Positions 37,258 to 45,928 of a stretch of DNA of 48,003 bases are shown here, piece after piece; positions within the stretch are counted from its first letter, which is position 1, and each line of letters begins with the position of its first letter. Under the pieces are notes generated by a model. That model worked only from the letters and a program-made list of their open reading frames with translations. It was not told the origin of the DNA and did no database searches. The translations under genes and the position numbers were made by a program. Source of the DNA: an uncultured Parvularculaceae bacterium (lineage in GTDB: Bacteria; Pseudomonadota; Alphaproteobacteria; Caulobacterales; Parvularculaceae); the NCBI GenBank assembly GCA_947259375.1, contig CAMYLZ010000030.1:1-48003 (forward strand), in the 5' to 3' direction.

Positions 37258-38066
37258 ACAATCATGACCATCCCGGAAGTCGAGACGGTCTACGGCGAGG
37301 CGGGCCGCGCAGAGACCGCGACGGACCCGGCGCGGCTGCCGATGATCGAGACGACGATCCAGTTGAAACCGCGCGATGAATGGCGTCCCGGCGTCACGAT
37401 GGATTCCTTGAAAGCCGAACTCAATGCGCTGGTCGATGTGCCCAGCCTCACCAATGTCTGGATCATGCCGATCAAGAACCGGCTCGACATGCTGGCGACG
37501 GGAATCAAAACCCCGGTCGGCGTAAAGGTCGCCGACCCTGATCTCAATGTCATCGCAGAAGTCGGCCGCGACATTGAGAACGTCTTACAGGATGTTGGCG
37601 GCACGGCTTCCGTCTATGCCGAGCGCGTGATCGGCGGGCGCTTTATCGATGTTGACATTAACCGTGAGGCCGCTGCGCGTTTCGGTCTCAATATTGCCGA
37701 CATACACGATATTGTTCGCACGGCGATTGGCGGTATGACCATCTTCAGAGCGTTGAAGGTCTTTAGCGTTTTCCGATTAATCTTCGCTATCCGCGCGATG
37801 TGCGCGATTCGCCGCAAACTCTGCGTGAATTGCCGATCGTTACGGCGTCGGGCGCGCAGATCCCCTTGGGGCGTGTTGCTGAAATTCGCATCAATGAAGG
37901 CCCAACGATCATCCGCAACGAAAACGCGAGGCTGAATGGCTGGATCGATGTGGATATTGCCGGCAGGGATATCAGTTCATATGTCAATGAGGCGCAGCGT
38001 AAGGCGCGATGCGTCATTGTTAAGTCAGAAGCGGATTATCAAGCCGAGCTATTGAATGTGCAGTAA
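37258..38066 (+). pseudogene. Internal fragment of a CusA/CzcA-type RND metal-efflux pump
   Basis: The frame from 37264 encodes part of the periplasmic pore region: VETVYGEAGRAETATDPA, IQLKPRDEWRPG, WIMPIKNRLDMLATGIKTPVGVKV and ADIHDIVRTAIGG. Near 37735-37755 the reading frame shifts. In the new frame the sequence continues VEGL-stop-RFPINLRYPRDVRDS, where a TAG replaces the usual Glu codon, then RELPIVTASGAQIPLGRVAEI up to about 38010, after which it departs from the family. Both ends of the roughly 1,050-residue protein are missing. So it is a fragment with a frameshift and a nonsense codon, bordering the IS remnant. Confidence 0.85.
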
Positions 38067-38424
38067 GCAGACGGGTTTTCAGAACCGTTTCGCCGCACAT
38101 AAAAAACGCGAAATATGCAGGAAAGGGGGGATGCGGAGGGAGGACGGTTCATTACACGGCAAAAAGTCGGGAAAATAATTAGTGTGCGAACATAACGCGA
38201 CTTGACACATTCTTTTGTCAACGCTTGAAGTGCGCGCTAGGCCTAGCCGTTAACCAGAAATCGAGCCTTTAAAGGGGTTTTATGCCCTGCGTCGTGCGCA
38301 TCGCCCCGGGCCCGCTCCTGCACATGCACGCAACTTTCCCCAGTTTTCCTCCGTAAAAACTGACATCGGCGCAGATCGTCCGGCAGGACGCGCCTGTCCG
38401 ACAGTATAGATCAAAACGGAGTTA
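38067..38424. promoter_or_regulatory. Upstream region of the DUF4331 gene
   Basis: A 358-base gap without genes. Holds an inverted repeat TTGACA-N8-TGTCAA at 38202-38221, and an ECF-type promoter candidate at 38330-38357 listed separately. The segment between them is GC-rich and shows no other element I can name. Confidence 0.55.
38330..38357 (+). promoter_or_regulatory. ECF-type promoter for the DUF4331 gene: GCAACT-N16-CGTAAA
   Basis: A -35-like GCAACT (38330-38335) and a -10-like CGTAAA (38352-38357) separated by exactly 16 bases. The predicted start point near 38363 leaves a leader of about 62 bases before the ATG, with GGAG at 38416. The same architecture occurs before four other units of this island. 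Confidence 0.6.
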
Positions 38425-39909
38425 ATGATGAATACGAAGACGCTACTGACCGCCGCGGCGGTCGGCCTGGCGGCGCTCGCGCCGTTCGCGGCGCACGCCT
38501 CCAGCCATATGGATGCGCCGTTAATTACGTTCGACGATGCGGCGAACACGACGGACGTTTATGCTTTCCTGAGCGAGGACGCCAAGGGCCAGCTTTACCT
38601 CACGACAGCGCTTTCCGTATTCCCGTTCGAGGAGCCGGGGATTGGTCCGAACGCCTATCGCTTTGACGATCGTGTGCGCTATTCAATCCATGTGGCGCTT
38701 GGCGACAATGCTTCGAAAGGCGAGGCGGATCTTACCTATAATTTCGATTTCTCAACGCAATATGACAACCAGAACACCATTTTGCAGGCCTTCCAGGGCG
38801 TCGTTGCGCCCGGCGGCGAGAACCAGAACCTGCAACAGACCTATCGCGTCACCAAGGTCGACCGCACGCAGAAACGTTTGCGCAAGCGCTTGACGGTGCT
38901 CGGCAAAGGCAAGCGTGACGGGTTGATCGTGCCGCCTAACAATCAGGGATTGTTGACGCCGCTTTACAACCAGAACGATAATGGCGACATGCCAGCGAAG
39001 CCGGGCGTTGCGAGCGTTGAAAAGCTTGATCCGTATACGAAGTCCGGCATCGCGAAGCTGGATCGCGGTTACATGACGTTTGCCGGTCAGCGTGATGACG
39101 GCTTTTACGCCGATATACAGTCGATTTTTGACTTGGACCTAAGCTTCGGCGCCGCCACCGGCACGCAGACCAAACCGTTCGACAGCCAGGGCGGTTTCAA
39201 CCTTCATACGATCGTCTTGAATATTCCCATTGAAGAGTTGAAAGGCGCGAAAATCGCCGGCGTTTACGCGACGACCAGCCGCCGGCCCGGTTTTGACGAG
39301 GAGACCAAGGAGTTTGAAGAGTTTTCGCCGCAATTTGGTTTCTTCAAACAGGTCGGCCGTCAGGGCAACCCGCTGTTTGTTGAAGCGCTGCTTCCGATCA
39401 AAGTCAAAGATGGCTACAATCAGGGCTCGCCGACAGACGATTTCAAATTCCAGGAGATCGCCGCTAATCCGCAACTGGCCGGTTTTGGTCCAGGACCGCT
39501 TCTGCCGGGGCTGCTGGAGCAGATCTATATTCCGGACCTTATCAAGATTGACTTGACGACAGGGCCGGTGCGCCAGCCGGGCCAGGACGGGTTTAACCGC
39601 CTTGGCGTGTTTGGCGGCGATATCGTTAAAAGCGAAGCGCAAGACCCCTTCGGCAATGGCGGGTTCATCCCAGGCGGTTGGCCGAATGGTCGCCGGTTTG
39701 GCGATGATGTTGTCGACATTGCTGTGATCGCGCTTGGCCTGACCGGTATTGTTCCGGGGCCGGAGGATGACATCACGTCAATCTTTGCGGATGTTAATGT
39801 CGATGGCGTCGACCAGAATGACATCACCTACAATCAGGTGTTTCCATATGCTGCGACGCCGTTGAACGGCCGCAATCACGGACACCATTCGGAAAGCAAC
39901 GCTGAGTAA
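38425..39909 (+). CDS. Secreted DUF4331-family protein
   Basis: A 494-residue exported protein of unknown function. A signal peptide (LLTAAAVGLAALAPFAAHA) precedes SSHMDAPLITFDDAANTTDVYAFLS, the family's characteristic start (usually SSHREAP...DNTDVYAF). It ends with a Ca-binding-like DVNVDGVDQNDITY stretch and a His-rich tail (NGRNHGHHSESNAE). GGAG lies before a tandem ATGATG, either of which may be used. In many bacteria this family is found with ECF sigma factors, TPR and TonB genes, as here. Its own ECF-type promoter and a terminator after the stop make it a monocistronic unit with some read-through to the TPR gene. Confidence 0.88.
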   Translation: MMNTKTLLTAAAVGLAALAPFAAHASSHMDAPLITFDDAANTTDVYAFLSEDAKGQLYLTTALSVFPFEEPGIGPNAYRFDDRVRYSIHVALGDNASKGEADLTYNFDFSTQYDNQNTILQAFQGVVAPGGENQNLQQTYRVTKVDRTQKRLRKRLTVLGKGKRDGLIVPPNNQGLLTPLYNQNDNGDMPAKPGVASVEKLDPYTKSGIAKLDRGYMTFAGQRDDGFYADIQSIFDLDLSFGAATGTQTKPFDSQGGFNLHTIVLNIPIEELKGAKIAGVYATTSRRPGFDEETKEFEEFSPQFGFFKQVGRQGNPLFVEALLPIKVKDGYNQGSPTDDFKFQEIAANPQLAGFGPGPLLPGLLEQIYIPDLIKIDLTTGPVRQPGQDGFNRLGVFGGDIVKSEAQDPFGNGGFIPGGWPNGRRFGDDVVDIAVIALGLTGIVPGPEDDITSIFADVNVDGVDQNDITYNQVFPYAATPLNGRNHGHHSESNAE

Positions 39910-39924
39910 CCGGCGGGTTTATGC

Positions 39925-39960
39925 GGCGGGCGGGATGTTTCCCGTCCGCCGATTTTCTTT
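39925..39960 (+). terminator. Terminator between DUF4331 and TPR genes
   Basis: Ten-pair GC-rich stem GGCGGGCGGG (39925-39934) / CCCGTCCGCC (39941-39950) with one G-T pair and a 6-base loop, followed by GATTTTCTTTT. It lies only 16 bases upstream of the TPR gene's ATG, so the TPR gene probably depends on read-through, giving a graded expression step-down. Confidence 0.8.
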
Positions 39961-39975
39961 TGAGAAAGTTTCACC

Positions 39976-41181
39976 ATGAATATTACGCTTCCGCGCTTCG
40001 CCTGCCGCAGTTGGCGCATGATGGGCATCATTGCGATGTCGGCGGTATTTCTTGTCGGTCCCGCAGCGGCCCATCCGCGCGGCCATGATGATGCGCAAAA
40101 GGCGCCGGATGCTGGGCGTCAATTGACCCTTGCTGAGAGCGAGGCGCTGTTGCTCCTTGAAGAAGCGTTTGAGAAAAATCGGGGAGACGCGGGCGCCGCA
40201 GCGGCATTTGCCCGTTTGGCTGCGTCCCAAGCGCGCCGGCTTGGCGATACTGACTTGCTGCGCCGCGCGGATGTGAGTCTGGCGGCCTGGGAAGATGATG
40301 CGGCTGCGCCGACGGAGATTTTGATTGTCCGCGCGAATATCCGCCAGATCGATCATCGGTTCGAAGACGCGCTGATCGATCTCGGGACGGTGATAGAGCG
40401 CGATGCGGACAATCCGCAAGCGCGGTTGTCGCGGGCGTTCGTTCTGGCGACGATGGGCGAAGCGGGGCGCGCCAAAGCGGATTGCATGGCGCTGACGCCG
40501 CGCGTTTCAATCTATGTGCGTGAGACCTGCAATGCGCGCATCGCCAGCCTGACGGGCGGACTTGATGACGCGGCAAAGCGCCTGGAAGCGCTTTTGGGGG
40601 CGGTTCGCGCCTCATCGAAAACCGAGCTGTCATTCGCGTTGTCCGTAGCTGCAGAAATCGCCGAGCGGCGCGGGGACGAGGAGAAGGCTGAGAACTATTA
40701 CAAAATTCTCCACACTGCCGACACGAAATCGGTTTATGCGCGTGCGGCCTATGCGGATTTTCTCATTACCAACGGCCGGGCCGCTGAAGCGCGTAAAGTG
40801 ATTGGCAAGACGCCCGAGACCGAGGCGTTGTTGCTTCTCAGTGCGCTCGCCGGGAAGGACGATGACACCACCGTCGGCGCGCAATCGGCGAAAGTGCTGA
40901 AAACCCGTCTCGCGGCGGACCGGCTCGAAGGCGATTACGCCCATGCGCGCGAATATGCGCGCTTCGGTCTCGATTATCTGGGCGACGCCGAACTGGCGTT
41001 GACCATGGCGCAAGAAAACTGGCGCGTGCAAAAAGAGCCGATAGATGCACGCATTCTTGTCCGCGCAGCAAAAGCGGCGAATATCGCGGACCCGATTTCC
41101 GAAGTGATGCGTTGGGCGGCGCGAAACGCGATTGAAGATGCGCTGCTTGAAGCGATGCTTGCCGGATCAACGGTTGAGTAG
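39976..41181 (+). CDS. Exported TPR-repeat protein
   Basis: A 401-residue protein with an N-terminal signal-like segment (GIIAMSAVFLVGPAAAHPRG) and a largely alpha-helical body with tetratricopeptide-like repeats (for example IDHRFEDALIDLGTVIERDADNPQARLSRAF and ERRGDEEKAENYYKILHTADTKSVYARAAYADFLITNG). Probably a periplasmic interaction scaffold working with the DUF4331 protein upstream, as the two families often travel together. GAGAAAG precedes the ATG. No enzymatic motif is visible. Confidence 0.82.
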   Translation: MNITLPRFACRSWRMMGIIAMSAVFLVGPAAAHPRGHDDAQKAPDAGRQLTLAESEALLLLEEAFEKNRGDAGAAAAFARLAASQARRLGDTDLLRRADVSLAAWEDDAAAPTEILIVRANIRQIDHRFEDALIDLGTVIERDADNPQARLSRAFVLATMGEAGRAKADCMALTPRVSIYVRETCNARIASLTGGLDDAAKRLEALLGAVRASSKTELSFALSVAAEIAERRGDEEKAENYYKILHTADTKSVYARAAYADFLITNGRAAEARKVIGKTPETEALLLLSALAGKDDDTTVGAQSAKVLKTRLAADRLEGDYAHAREYARFGLDYLGDAELALTMAQENWRVQKEPIDARILVRAAKAANIADPISEVMRWAARNAIEDALLEAMLAGSTVE

Positions 41182-41303
41182 GGCGCGCGACAAGAAATGG
41201 CCGGCCTCACGTCTCTGTGATGAAATAAACCTTCCGCCCCGTGAACCTTTTCCGAAGCGCAGCGTATCCACCTGCGATTTTCGAAACGGAGAATGGGGCT
41301 AAC

Positions 41304-41876
41304 GTGAACGCGTCAGACGAGACGATTATACTGGAAGGGCTTTTGCAGCGTGTGGGAGCCCGTGATCGAAAAGCGTTTGCGTCGCTTTACGAACAAACCT
41401 CGTCGCGGCTTTACGGCGTGCTCATGCGTATCCTGAGCGATGAGCGCGATGCTTCCGATGTGTTGCAGGAAGTCTATGTTTCCATCTGGAACCGGGCGGG
41501 CCAGTTCGATCCGGCGAAAGGAAAGCCGCTTGCATGGATGGGCGTCATCACCCGCAACGCCGCGATCGATGCGATCCGCCGACGCCGGCCCGGTCACGTC
41601 AGCGATGAGAATTGCCATGAGCTGGAAGATGGCGGGCGTTCGCCGCTTGAACAGCTTCAGCAAACGATGCTCCGCCGGGCCGTCCAGCGCGATCTTGAGA
41701 CGTTGCCGGCCAAGCAGCGCGATGCGCTGCGCATGTACTATCTCGAAGAACGTTCGCTGAATGAAGTGGCCGAAATTATGAACGCGCCCGTCAATACGGC
41801 GAAGTCCTGGGTGCGGCGCGGCATTGCCAACCTTCAGGGCAAGAACAAGGATCGTTCGATCAGCGACTATCTTTAA
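41304..41876 (+). CDS. ECF sigma factor 1 (SigK/RpoE-like)
   Basis: A 190-residue ECF-type sigma factor. Region 2 reads FASLYEQTSSRLYGVLMRILSDERDASDVLQEVYVSIWNRAGQFDP with PLAWMGVITRNAAIDAIRRRR; region 4 reads LETLPAKQRDALRMYYLEERSLNEVAEIMNAPVNTAKSWVRRGIANLQG. I prefer the GTG at 41304, preceded by a purine-rich GGAGAATGGGG; a GTG at 41241 would add residues with no family match. No anti-sigma gene follows directly: 9 bases later the convergent TonB receptor ends. The cupin-type anti-sigma gene at 46643 may be its distant partner. Its promoter resembles the shared motif only weakly. Confidence 0.9.
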   Translation: MNASDETIILEGLLQRVGARDRKAFASLYEQTSSRLYGVLMRILSDERDASDVLQEVYVSIWNRAGQFDPAKGKPLAWMGVITRNAAIDAIRRRRPGHVSDENCHELEDGGRSPLEQLQQTMLRRAVQRDLETLPAKQRDALRMYYLEERSLNEVAEIMNAPVNTAKSWVRRGIANLQGKNKDRSISDYL

Positions 41877-41885
41877 CGGTTACGC

Positions 41886-43940
41886 CTAAAACGCCGCAGT
41901 GAGCGATACGCGCAATTGCCTCGGTTCGACCGGGTGAAAATGGATATCCGCCACGGGCGCCGTTTCGCCAGCCAGCCGTGACTCAAAAAAGTAGGTGATG
42001 TCGGCGTCTTTGGAATCGAAAAGGTTGAGAATATCGACGCCGAGCCGCAAATGGTCGAACTGGTAATAGGTTCCGAGATTGATGACCGTGGTGGGTTCTG
42101 AAAACACGGTTCCGTCTTCGATCAACGGCGCCTTACCAAAACGGCGCAAGCGCAAGCTGGTCGTTAGGTTGCGCAAAGGCTCCAGGGTCATGCCGGCGCT
42201 GAAGACATTTTCGACCGCCTGCGGAATGCGGTTCTCGCCGGACGGCGCGGTCTTGAATCGCGCTTGCGTCAAAGCGGCGGATGCATCGAGCGCCAGCCAG
42301 TCCGCCGGCCGGTAAAAGCCGTTGAATTCGACACCAAAACGGCGCGTGGCACCATTCGGTTCGGTCGTGCCGGCGTCGCCGACAAAGACAAGCTCGCCGT
42401 CAAGTTCCAGCCAGAAGCCGACGACAGACGCCTTTAGCCGCGGCGCCTCAAAACGCGCCCCGACCTCCGCTCCTTCGGCCTTGACGAGAATATCGACAGC
42501 GTCGACTGGCTCAAGGGTGCGCGGATCAACGCGCGTAACCGCGCCGCGTATGTCGTTGGAATGAAACCCCTGTCCGTAATTCGCGTAAAACTCCAGGCTG
42601 TCGGTCGCGCGCCAAGCGAGCGCCGCGGTAGGCGTCAGGAGGAAATCATCGGCGCGCCCGGAATTAGCGTCCAACTGGGCGTCGACGCGGCCCCGAAAAT
42701 AATCGCCGCGCAAGCCAATAGATGCGCGCAGGCGGTCCGTCGCTGCAAACTCGGCGTCGGTGAAAAAGCCGAGGCTGAACTCGCTTACTTCATCGCTGCG
42801 GATCGTGTTAAAGCGTTCGCGGCTGTCCGTATTAAATAATCCGAGCCCGAATATGTCATCGTAACGAGCATCAGCGCCGATGCGCATTTCCACGGGGCGG
42901 GATAGAAATTCGGCATCCCAACGTTTCGTCAAGGCGCCGCCCAGCGCGAAACGCTCGTCGCGTTGTTCAAACTCGTCGCCGGCGAGGTCATTGTCGGCAA
43001 AATAGGTGAAGTTCGAAAACAGCGCAAAGTCGTAATAAAGCGCATAGGCTGAGACGGTGAGGTTTTCGCTTTCAAATCCGCCATTGAGCGCGATGCGCGT
43101 CGTCTCGCCGCCAAGGTCCGGATCGATGAAACCGAGCCGCGAGATAAGCCCCTGCTCGATGGCCCGTCGCGGGACCTGGTCCGTCGAACGCCAGCGCGCA
43201 TCATAAGCGCTCAAGGAAAGCCGCCACTCACCGCCGCCGGCGTTTTGCGTCAGCTTGGCGAAGGCGTTGAATTTCTCAAGCTCTTCATCAAGTAGGTAAG
43301 CGCCATCGGCGAAGACTGTTTCCGCAGCAATCAGAAAATCGCCATTGCCCGTATCGAAAGAGCCGGCGACGAGACCGCGCCGGTACCCGTTCTCGCCGAT
43401 TGTCGCTTGTGCAATTGAATGGTCGAGGCGGTCATATGTGCGAAAGGATGCTGTTGCGGCCGGTGAAAAATCACCCACATCTGCGTAATATGGGCCCTTG
43501 CGATAATCGACGCGCTCGATGATTTCAGGGATGATGAAATTGAGGTCGAGATAGCCCTGCCCATGGCCATGGGTTCTGAAATTGATTGGCGCGCCGTCGA
43601 TAAACGCAGCAAAGTCAGTGCCGTGATCAAGGTTGAAACCACGAAGGAAATACTGGTTCGCCTTGCCGGAGCCTGAATGCTGCGTGGCGACGGCGCCGGG
43701 AATGACTTCGACCAGCTCTCCGACCCGCGATAAAGGCCGGTTTTCAAAATCTGAATAGCCGACCACCCCTTCGGAACCCGCGCGAGCACTGCCGATCAGC
43801 TCGAAAGCGCGGCCGAAAACAACGATTTCGTCCTCGACCGGGCCTTCCGCGCGGGCGTCGCCGGCCTCAAGCGCAATGGCGAGGGCGAGCAGGGAAACGG
43901 AGAGAGTTTTGTGAAAAGGCGATTTGCAGCGCGCAGCCAT
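41886..43940 (-). CDS. TonB-dependent receptor of the ECF island
   Basis: About 684 residues. A signal peptide (LSVSLLALAIALEAGDARA) precedes a plug with VGELVEVIPGAVATQHSGSGKANQYFLRGFNLDHG and a His/Gly-rich HGHGQGYLDLNF, then a 22-strand-type barrel ending in RQLRVSLTAAF with the C-terminal Phe needed for assembly. The substrate is unknown. The start is uncertain: ATGs at 43940 and 43961 are both plausible, and no strong ribosome-binding site is seen. A promoter candidate on the minus strand (44071-44096) lies inside the 5' end of the divergent sigma gene. It shares the island's promoter motif, tying the receptor to the ECF regulon. Confidence 0.85.
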   Translation of the reverse strand: MAARCKSPFHKTLSVSLLALAIALEAGDARAEGPVEDEIVVFGRAFELIGSARAGSEGVVGYSDFENRPLSRVGELVEVIPGAVATQHSGSGKANQYFLRGFNLDHGTDFAAFIDGAPINFRTHGHGQGYLDLNFIIPEIIERVDYRKGPYYADVGDFSPAATASFRTYDRLDHSIAQATIGENGYRRGLVAGSFDTGNGDFLIAAETVFADGAYLLDEELEKFNAFAKLTQNAGGGEWRLSLSAYDARWRSTDQVPRRAIEQGLISRLGFIDPDLGGETTRIALNGGFESENLTVSAYALYYDFALFSNFTYFADNDLAGDEFEQRDERFALGGALTKRWDAEFLSRPVEMRIGADARYDDIFGLGLFNTDSRERFNTIRSDEVSEFSLGFFTDAEFAATDRLRASIGLRGDYFRGRVDAQLDANSGRADDFLLTPTAALAWRATDSLEFYANYGQGFHSNDIRGAVTRVDPRTLEPVDAVDILVKAEGAEVGARFEAPRLKASVVGFWLELDGELVFVGDAGTTEPNGATRRFGVEFNGFYRPADWLALDASAALTQARFKTAPSGENRIPQAVENVFSAGMTLEPLRNLTTSLRLRRFGKAPLIEDGTVFSEPTTVINLGTYYQFDHLRLGVDILNLFDSKDADITYFFESRLAGETAPVADIHFHPVEPRQLRVSLTAAF

Positions 43941-43977
43941 GTGATACACTCGAGACGACATTTTTTTAGACGTGCGG

Positions 43978-44005
43978 GCACCCCCGCGGCTGCTCCGTGC
44001 GTATA
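43978..44005 (+). promoter_or_regulatory. ECF-type promoter for sigma 2/ChrR: GCACCC-N16-CGTATA
   Basis: GCACCC (43978-43983), 16 bases, CGTATA (44000-44005). The predicted start point near 44012 lies 25 bases before the ATG at 44036, which supports that start over the GTG at 43997. An ECF factor activating its own operon is the usual arrangement. Confidence 0.52.
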
Positions 44006-44035
44006 GGCAACTGGAGAGGTGAAAAGGGGTTCGGG

Positions 44036-44644
44036 ATGTGCCTGTCGCATAATTCAATCAACGATCTGAATACGCGAGGGGCGGAGCGGGAGTTGCATAG
44101 AGATGTTGAGGAAAGAACGGTTTTTCTGGCGCAGGTGAAAACGCGCCGGTGCAAGGCATCATATGAGCGCTTATATCAATATTATGCGCCGCGCATCTGT
44201 GCTTTTCTGCGCCAAAAAGGCGCGGATGAGCGTATCTCTCAGGAAATTATGCAGGATGTGATGACTCGCGTGTGGCACAAGGCTGATCAGTTCGATGAGA
44301 AAAAATCGTCAGCGTCGGCATGGATTTTCGCCATCGCCCGTAATCGCTTTATCGACGTCATCCGTCAGTCGAAACGCAGCGAGGTGGACCCGAATGATCC
44401 GCTTCTCGCGCATCGCGAAGAGCCCGCGCCGGATTCGAGATTGCAACAGGGCGAGCGGATCAGCGCGCTCAAAGCCGCGATTTCAGAATTGCCTGGCGAC
44501 CAGGCGGAAGTCCTGCAACTCGTTTATTTGAGCGGGATGACGCAGCAGACAGCCGCGGATCGGTTGTCGATCCCGTTGAATACTGTGAAGTCGCGCCTGC
44601 GGCTGGCGCTTGAAAAACTCCGCCGTCGAATGGAGTATGTCTGA
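44036..44644 (+). CDS. ECF sigma factor 2 (RpoE of the RpoE-ChrR type)
   Basis: A 202-residue ECF sigma factor. Region 2: YERLYQYYAPRICAFLRQKGADERISQEIMQDVMTRVWHKADQFD and ASAWIFAIARNRFIDVIR. Region 4: AISELPGDQAEVLQLVYLSGMTQQTAADRLSIPLNTVKSRLRLALEKLRRRM. It is followed immediately by a ChrR anti-sigma gene (stop TGA then ATG, no gap), the arrangement that in Rhodobacter responds to singlet oxygen and organic peroxides. Start ATG at 44036 has AAAAGGGG upstream. It is divergent from the TonB receptor gene, with promoters interleaved in each other's 5' region. Confidence 0.93.
   Translation: MCLSHNSINDLNTRGAERELHRDVEERTVFLAQVKTRRCKASYERLYQYYAPRICAFLRQKGADERISQEIMQDVMTRVWHKADQFDEKKSSASAWIFAIARNRFIDVIRQSKRSEVDPNDPLLAHREEPAPDSRLQQGERISALKAAISELPGDQAEVLQLVYLSGMTQQTAADRLSIPLNTVKSRLRLALEKLRRRMEYV
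44071..44096 (-). promoter_or_regulatory. ECF-type promoter for the TonB receptor: GCAACT-N16-CGTA
   Basis: On the minus strand GCAACT (44096-44091), 16 bases, then CGTATT (its first four bases 44074-44071). It is located inside the coding start of ECF sigma 2 and points toward the receptor gene, leaving a leader of about 105-125 bases. Same -35, spacing and CGTA core as the DUF4331 promoter. Confidence 0.55.
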
Positions 44645-45313
44645 ATGGCGCAATATCATCCCGATGATGAATGGCTGACCGGCTATGCCAGCGGCGCGGT
44701 GAACGAGCAGACATCGGTCCTGGTGGCGACCCACCTGACCTATTGTCCGCAATGCCGAGAGGAAGTCGCGCGGCAGGAAGAAATCGCCGGTGCGATGTTA
44801 GATGCGCTCGAACCGGAAGATGCGGCCGCGGAAATCTGCGCGCGCGAGATTGCGGCGCCGGCCTCACGCAGCGTTGGCGCAAAGGGCGAGGCCGCGCCTC
44901 GCGGATCGTTCAACGCCATCGCGCCGGCCCCGCTTATCCAATATGTCTATGAGAAAACCGGGACGACGGACATCGACCGGCTTCCATGGTCGTTTTACGG
45001 GCCAGGCATCGAGCGCGCGATTCTCGTGGAAGACAAAGAAGGCGCGATCGTCCGGCTCTTTCGCGCGCAGCCTGACGCAAAGTTTCCTGATCATGAGCAT
45101 GGTTCAGATGAGCTGACGGTCGTGCTGACCGGCGCCTATAGCGATCACACCGGGCGCTATGCCGTCGGCGACGTGCAATGTGCGCCCAAAGAAATCTCGC
45201 ATCGGCCTGTGGTGGAGAAAGGCGAGATATGCATCGCGCTCGTCGTTTCTGAAAAACCGGCGGTTGCGAAAAGCTTCGCCGTTCGCATGGCACAGCGCAT
45301 TCTTGGCAGATAG
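44645..45313 (+). CDS. chrR: ChrR-type zinc anti-sigma factor with cupin domain
   Basis: A 222-residue cytoplasmic anti-sigma factor holding the preceding sigma inactive. The N-terminal zinc-binding domain has His5, His30, Cys34 and Cys37 (THLTYCPQC), the same positions, shifted by one, as the ligands in Rhodobacter ChrR. The C-terminal cupin has His150/His152 (PDHEHGSDE), Glu156 and His186, matching the second metal site needed for singlet-oxygen response. Its ATG directly follows the sigma stop codon, so one mRNA makes both in ratio. No terminator with a T-run follows on this strand. Confidence 0.94.
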   Translation: MAQYHPDDEWLTGYASGAVNEQTSVLVATHLTYCPQCREEVARQEEIAGAMLDALEPEDAAAEICAREIAAPASRSVGAKGEAAPRGSFNAIAPAPLIQYVYEKTGTTDIDRLPWSFYGPGIERAILVEDKEGAIVRLFRAQPDAKFPDHEHGSDELTVVLTGAYSDHTGRYAVGDVQCAPKEISHRPVVEKGEICIALVVSEKPAVAKSFAVRMAQRILGR

Positions 45314-45384
45314 CCTCGATCAGCATGCAGGATTCGCGCGCTGCCGATTGTCGGCAATCGGAGCGGTTGTTCAGTGGTGCTCGC

Positions 45385-45430
45385 AAAAAAATAGCCCCGG
45401 CGTTGGCGGAGGGCCTTCAACGCCGGGGCT
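45385..45430 (-). terminator. Terminator of the ferritin-like/cytochrome c unit
   Basis: Perfect 13-bp stem: minus strand AGCCCCGGCGTTG (45430-45418) pairs with CAACGCCGGGGCT (45405-45393) around a 12-base loop, followed by ATTTTTTT (plus-strand A-run at 45385-45391). It lies 18 bases after the cytochrome c stop and faces the convergent chrR gene. Confidence 0.92.
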
Positions 45431-45448
45431 GGGACTCGCAGCCGGGGG

Positions 45449-45844
45449 TCAATTCGACTGCGATTTCAAATATTCGATGATGGTCGCGCGCTCTTCAGCG
45501 TTGGAAAGGCGATAACCCATTTTTTGCCCGGGAACGACGGCTTCGGGATTGGCAAGCCAACTATCAAGGCGCGCGTCATCCCAGACGAAATTCGAATTTC
45601 GCAGCGCGTCGGAGTAATTATAGTCGGAAACGCTGCCGGCTTTGCGGCCGACCACGCCGAGATGGCGCGGGCCGATCCGGTTCGTCTCGATAGAATGGCA
45701 GGCTCCGCAACGGCGTTGATAGAGGTTTTCCGCGTCCAGGTCGGCTGCGGCGGCTGGCGAAAGAAGGCTTATTGCGGCTGAGCACAGCGCAGCGAACGCA
45801 GCGGTTCTCGCAAGTCGCGATTGATGAAGAATATTCGTGTGCAT
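45449..45844 (-). CDS. Exported class I cytochrome c
   Basis: A 131-residue small periplasmic electron carrier. Signal peptide about 1-34 (FAALCSAAISLLSPAAAADL), heme-binding CGACH at 46-50, and axial Met109 in GQKMGYRL. The spacing and GPRHLGVVGRKAGSV segment are those of cytochrome c2/c550-type proteins. It lies 84 bases after the ferritin-like gene on the same strand. A stem (CCCCCG/CGGGGG) lies in that gap but has no T-run, so co-transcription from the ECF-type promoter upstream of the ferritin-like gene is likely. In Rhodobacter, cytochrome c2 is a target of RpoE, which fits. Confidence 0.9.
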   Translation of the reverse strand: MHTNILHQSRLARTAAFAALCSAAISLLSPAAAADLDAENLYQRRCGACHSIETNRIGPRHLGVVGRKAGSVSDYNYSDALRNSNFVWDDARLDSWLANPEAVVPGQKMGYRLSNAEERATIIEYLKSQSN

Positions 45845-45928
45845 AATAACCTGTTCAGTGCGGCCCCCGAAAGTAGGTTCCGGGGGAGGACTTCCGGAGG
45901 CCGCGTCGCTACGACGAATGACGGGAGG

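Noticed and set aside
41241-41268. A copy of the shared ECF promoter motif before sigma 1
   Set aside because: The nearest match is GTGAAC-N16-CGTATC or TGAACC-N15-CGTATC. It misses either the -35 core or the 16-base spacing, so I did not count it in the regulon.
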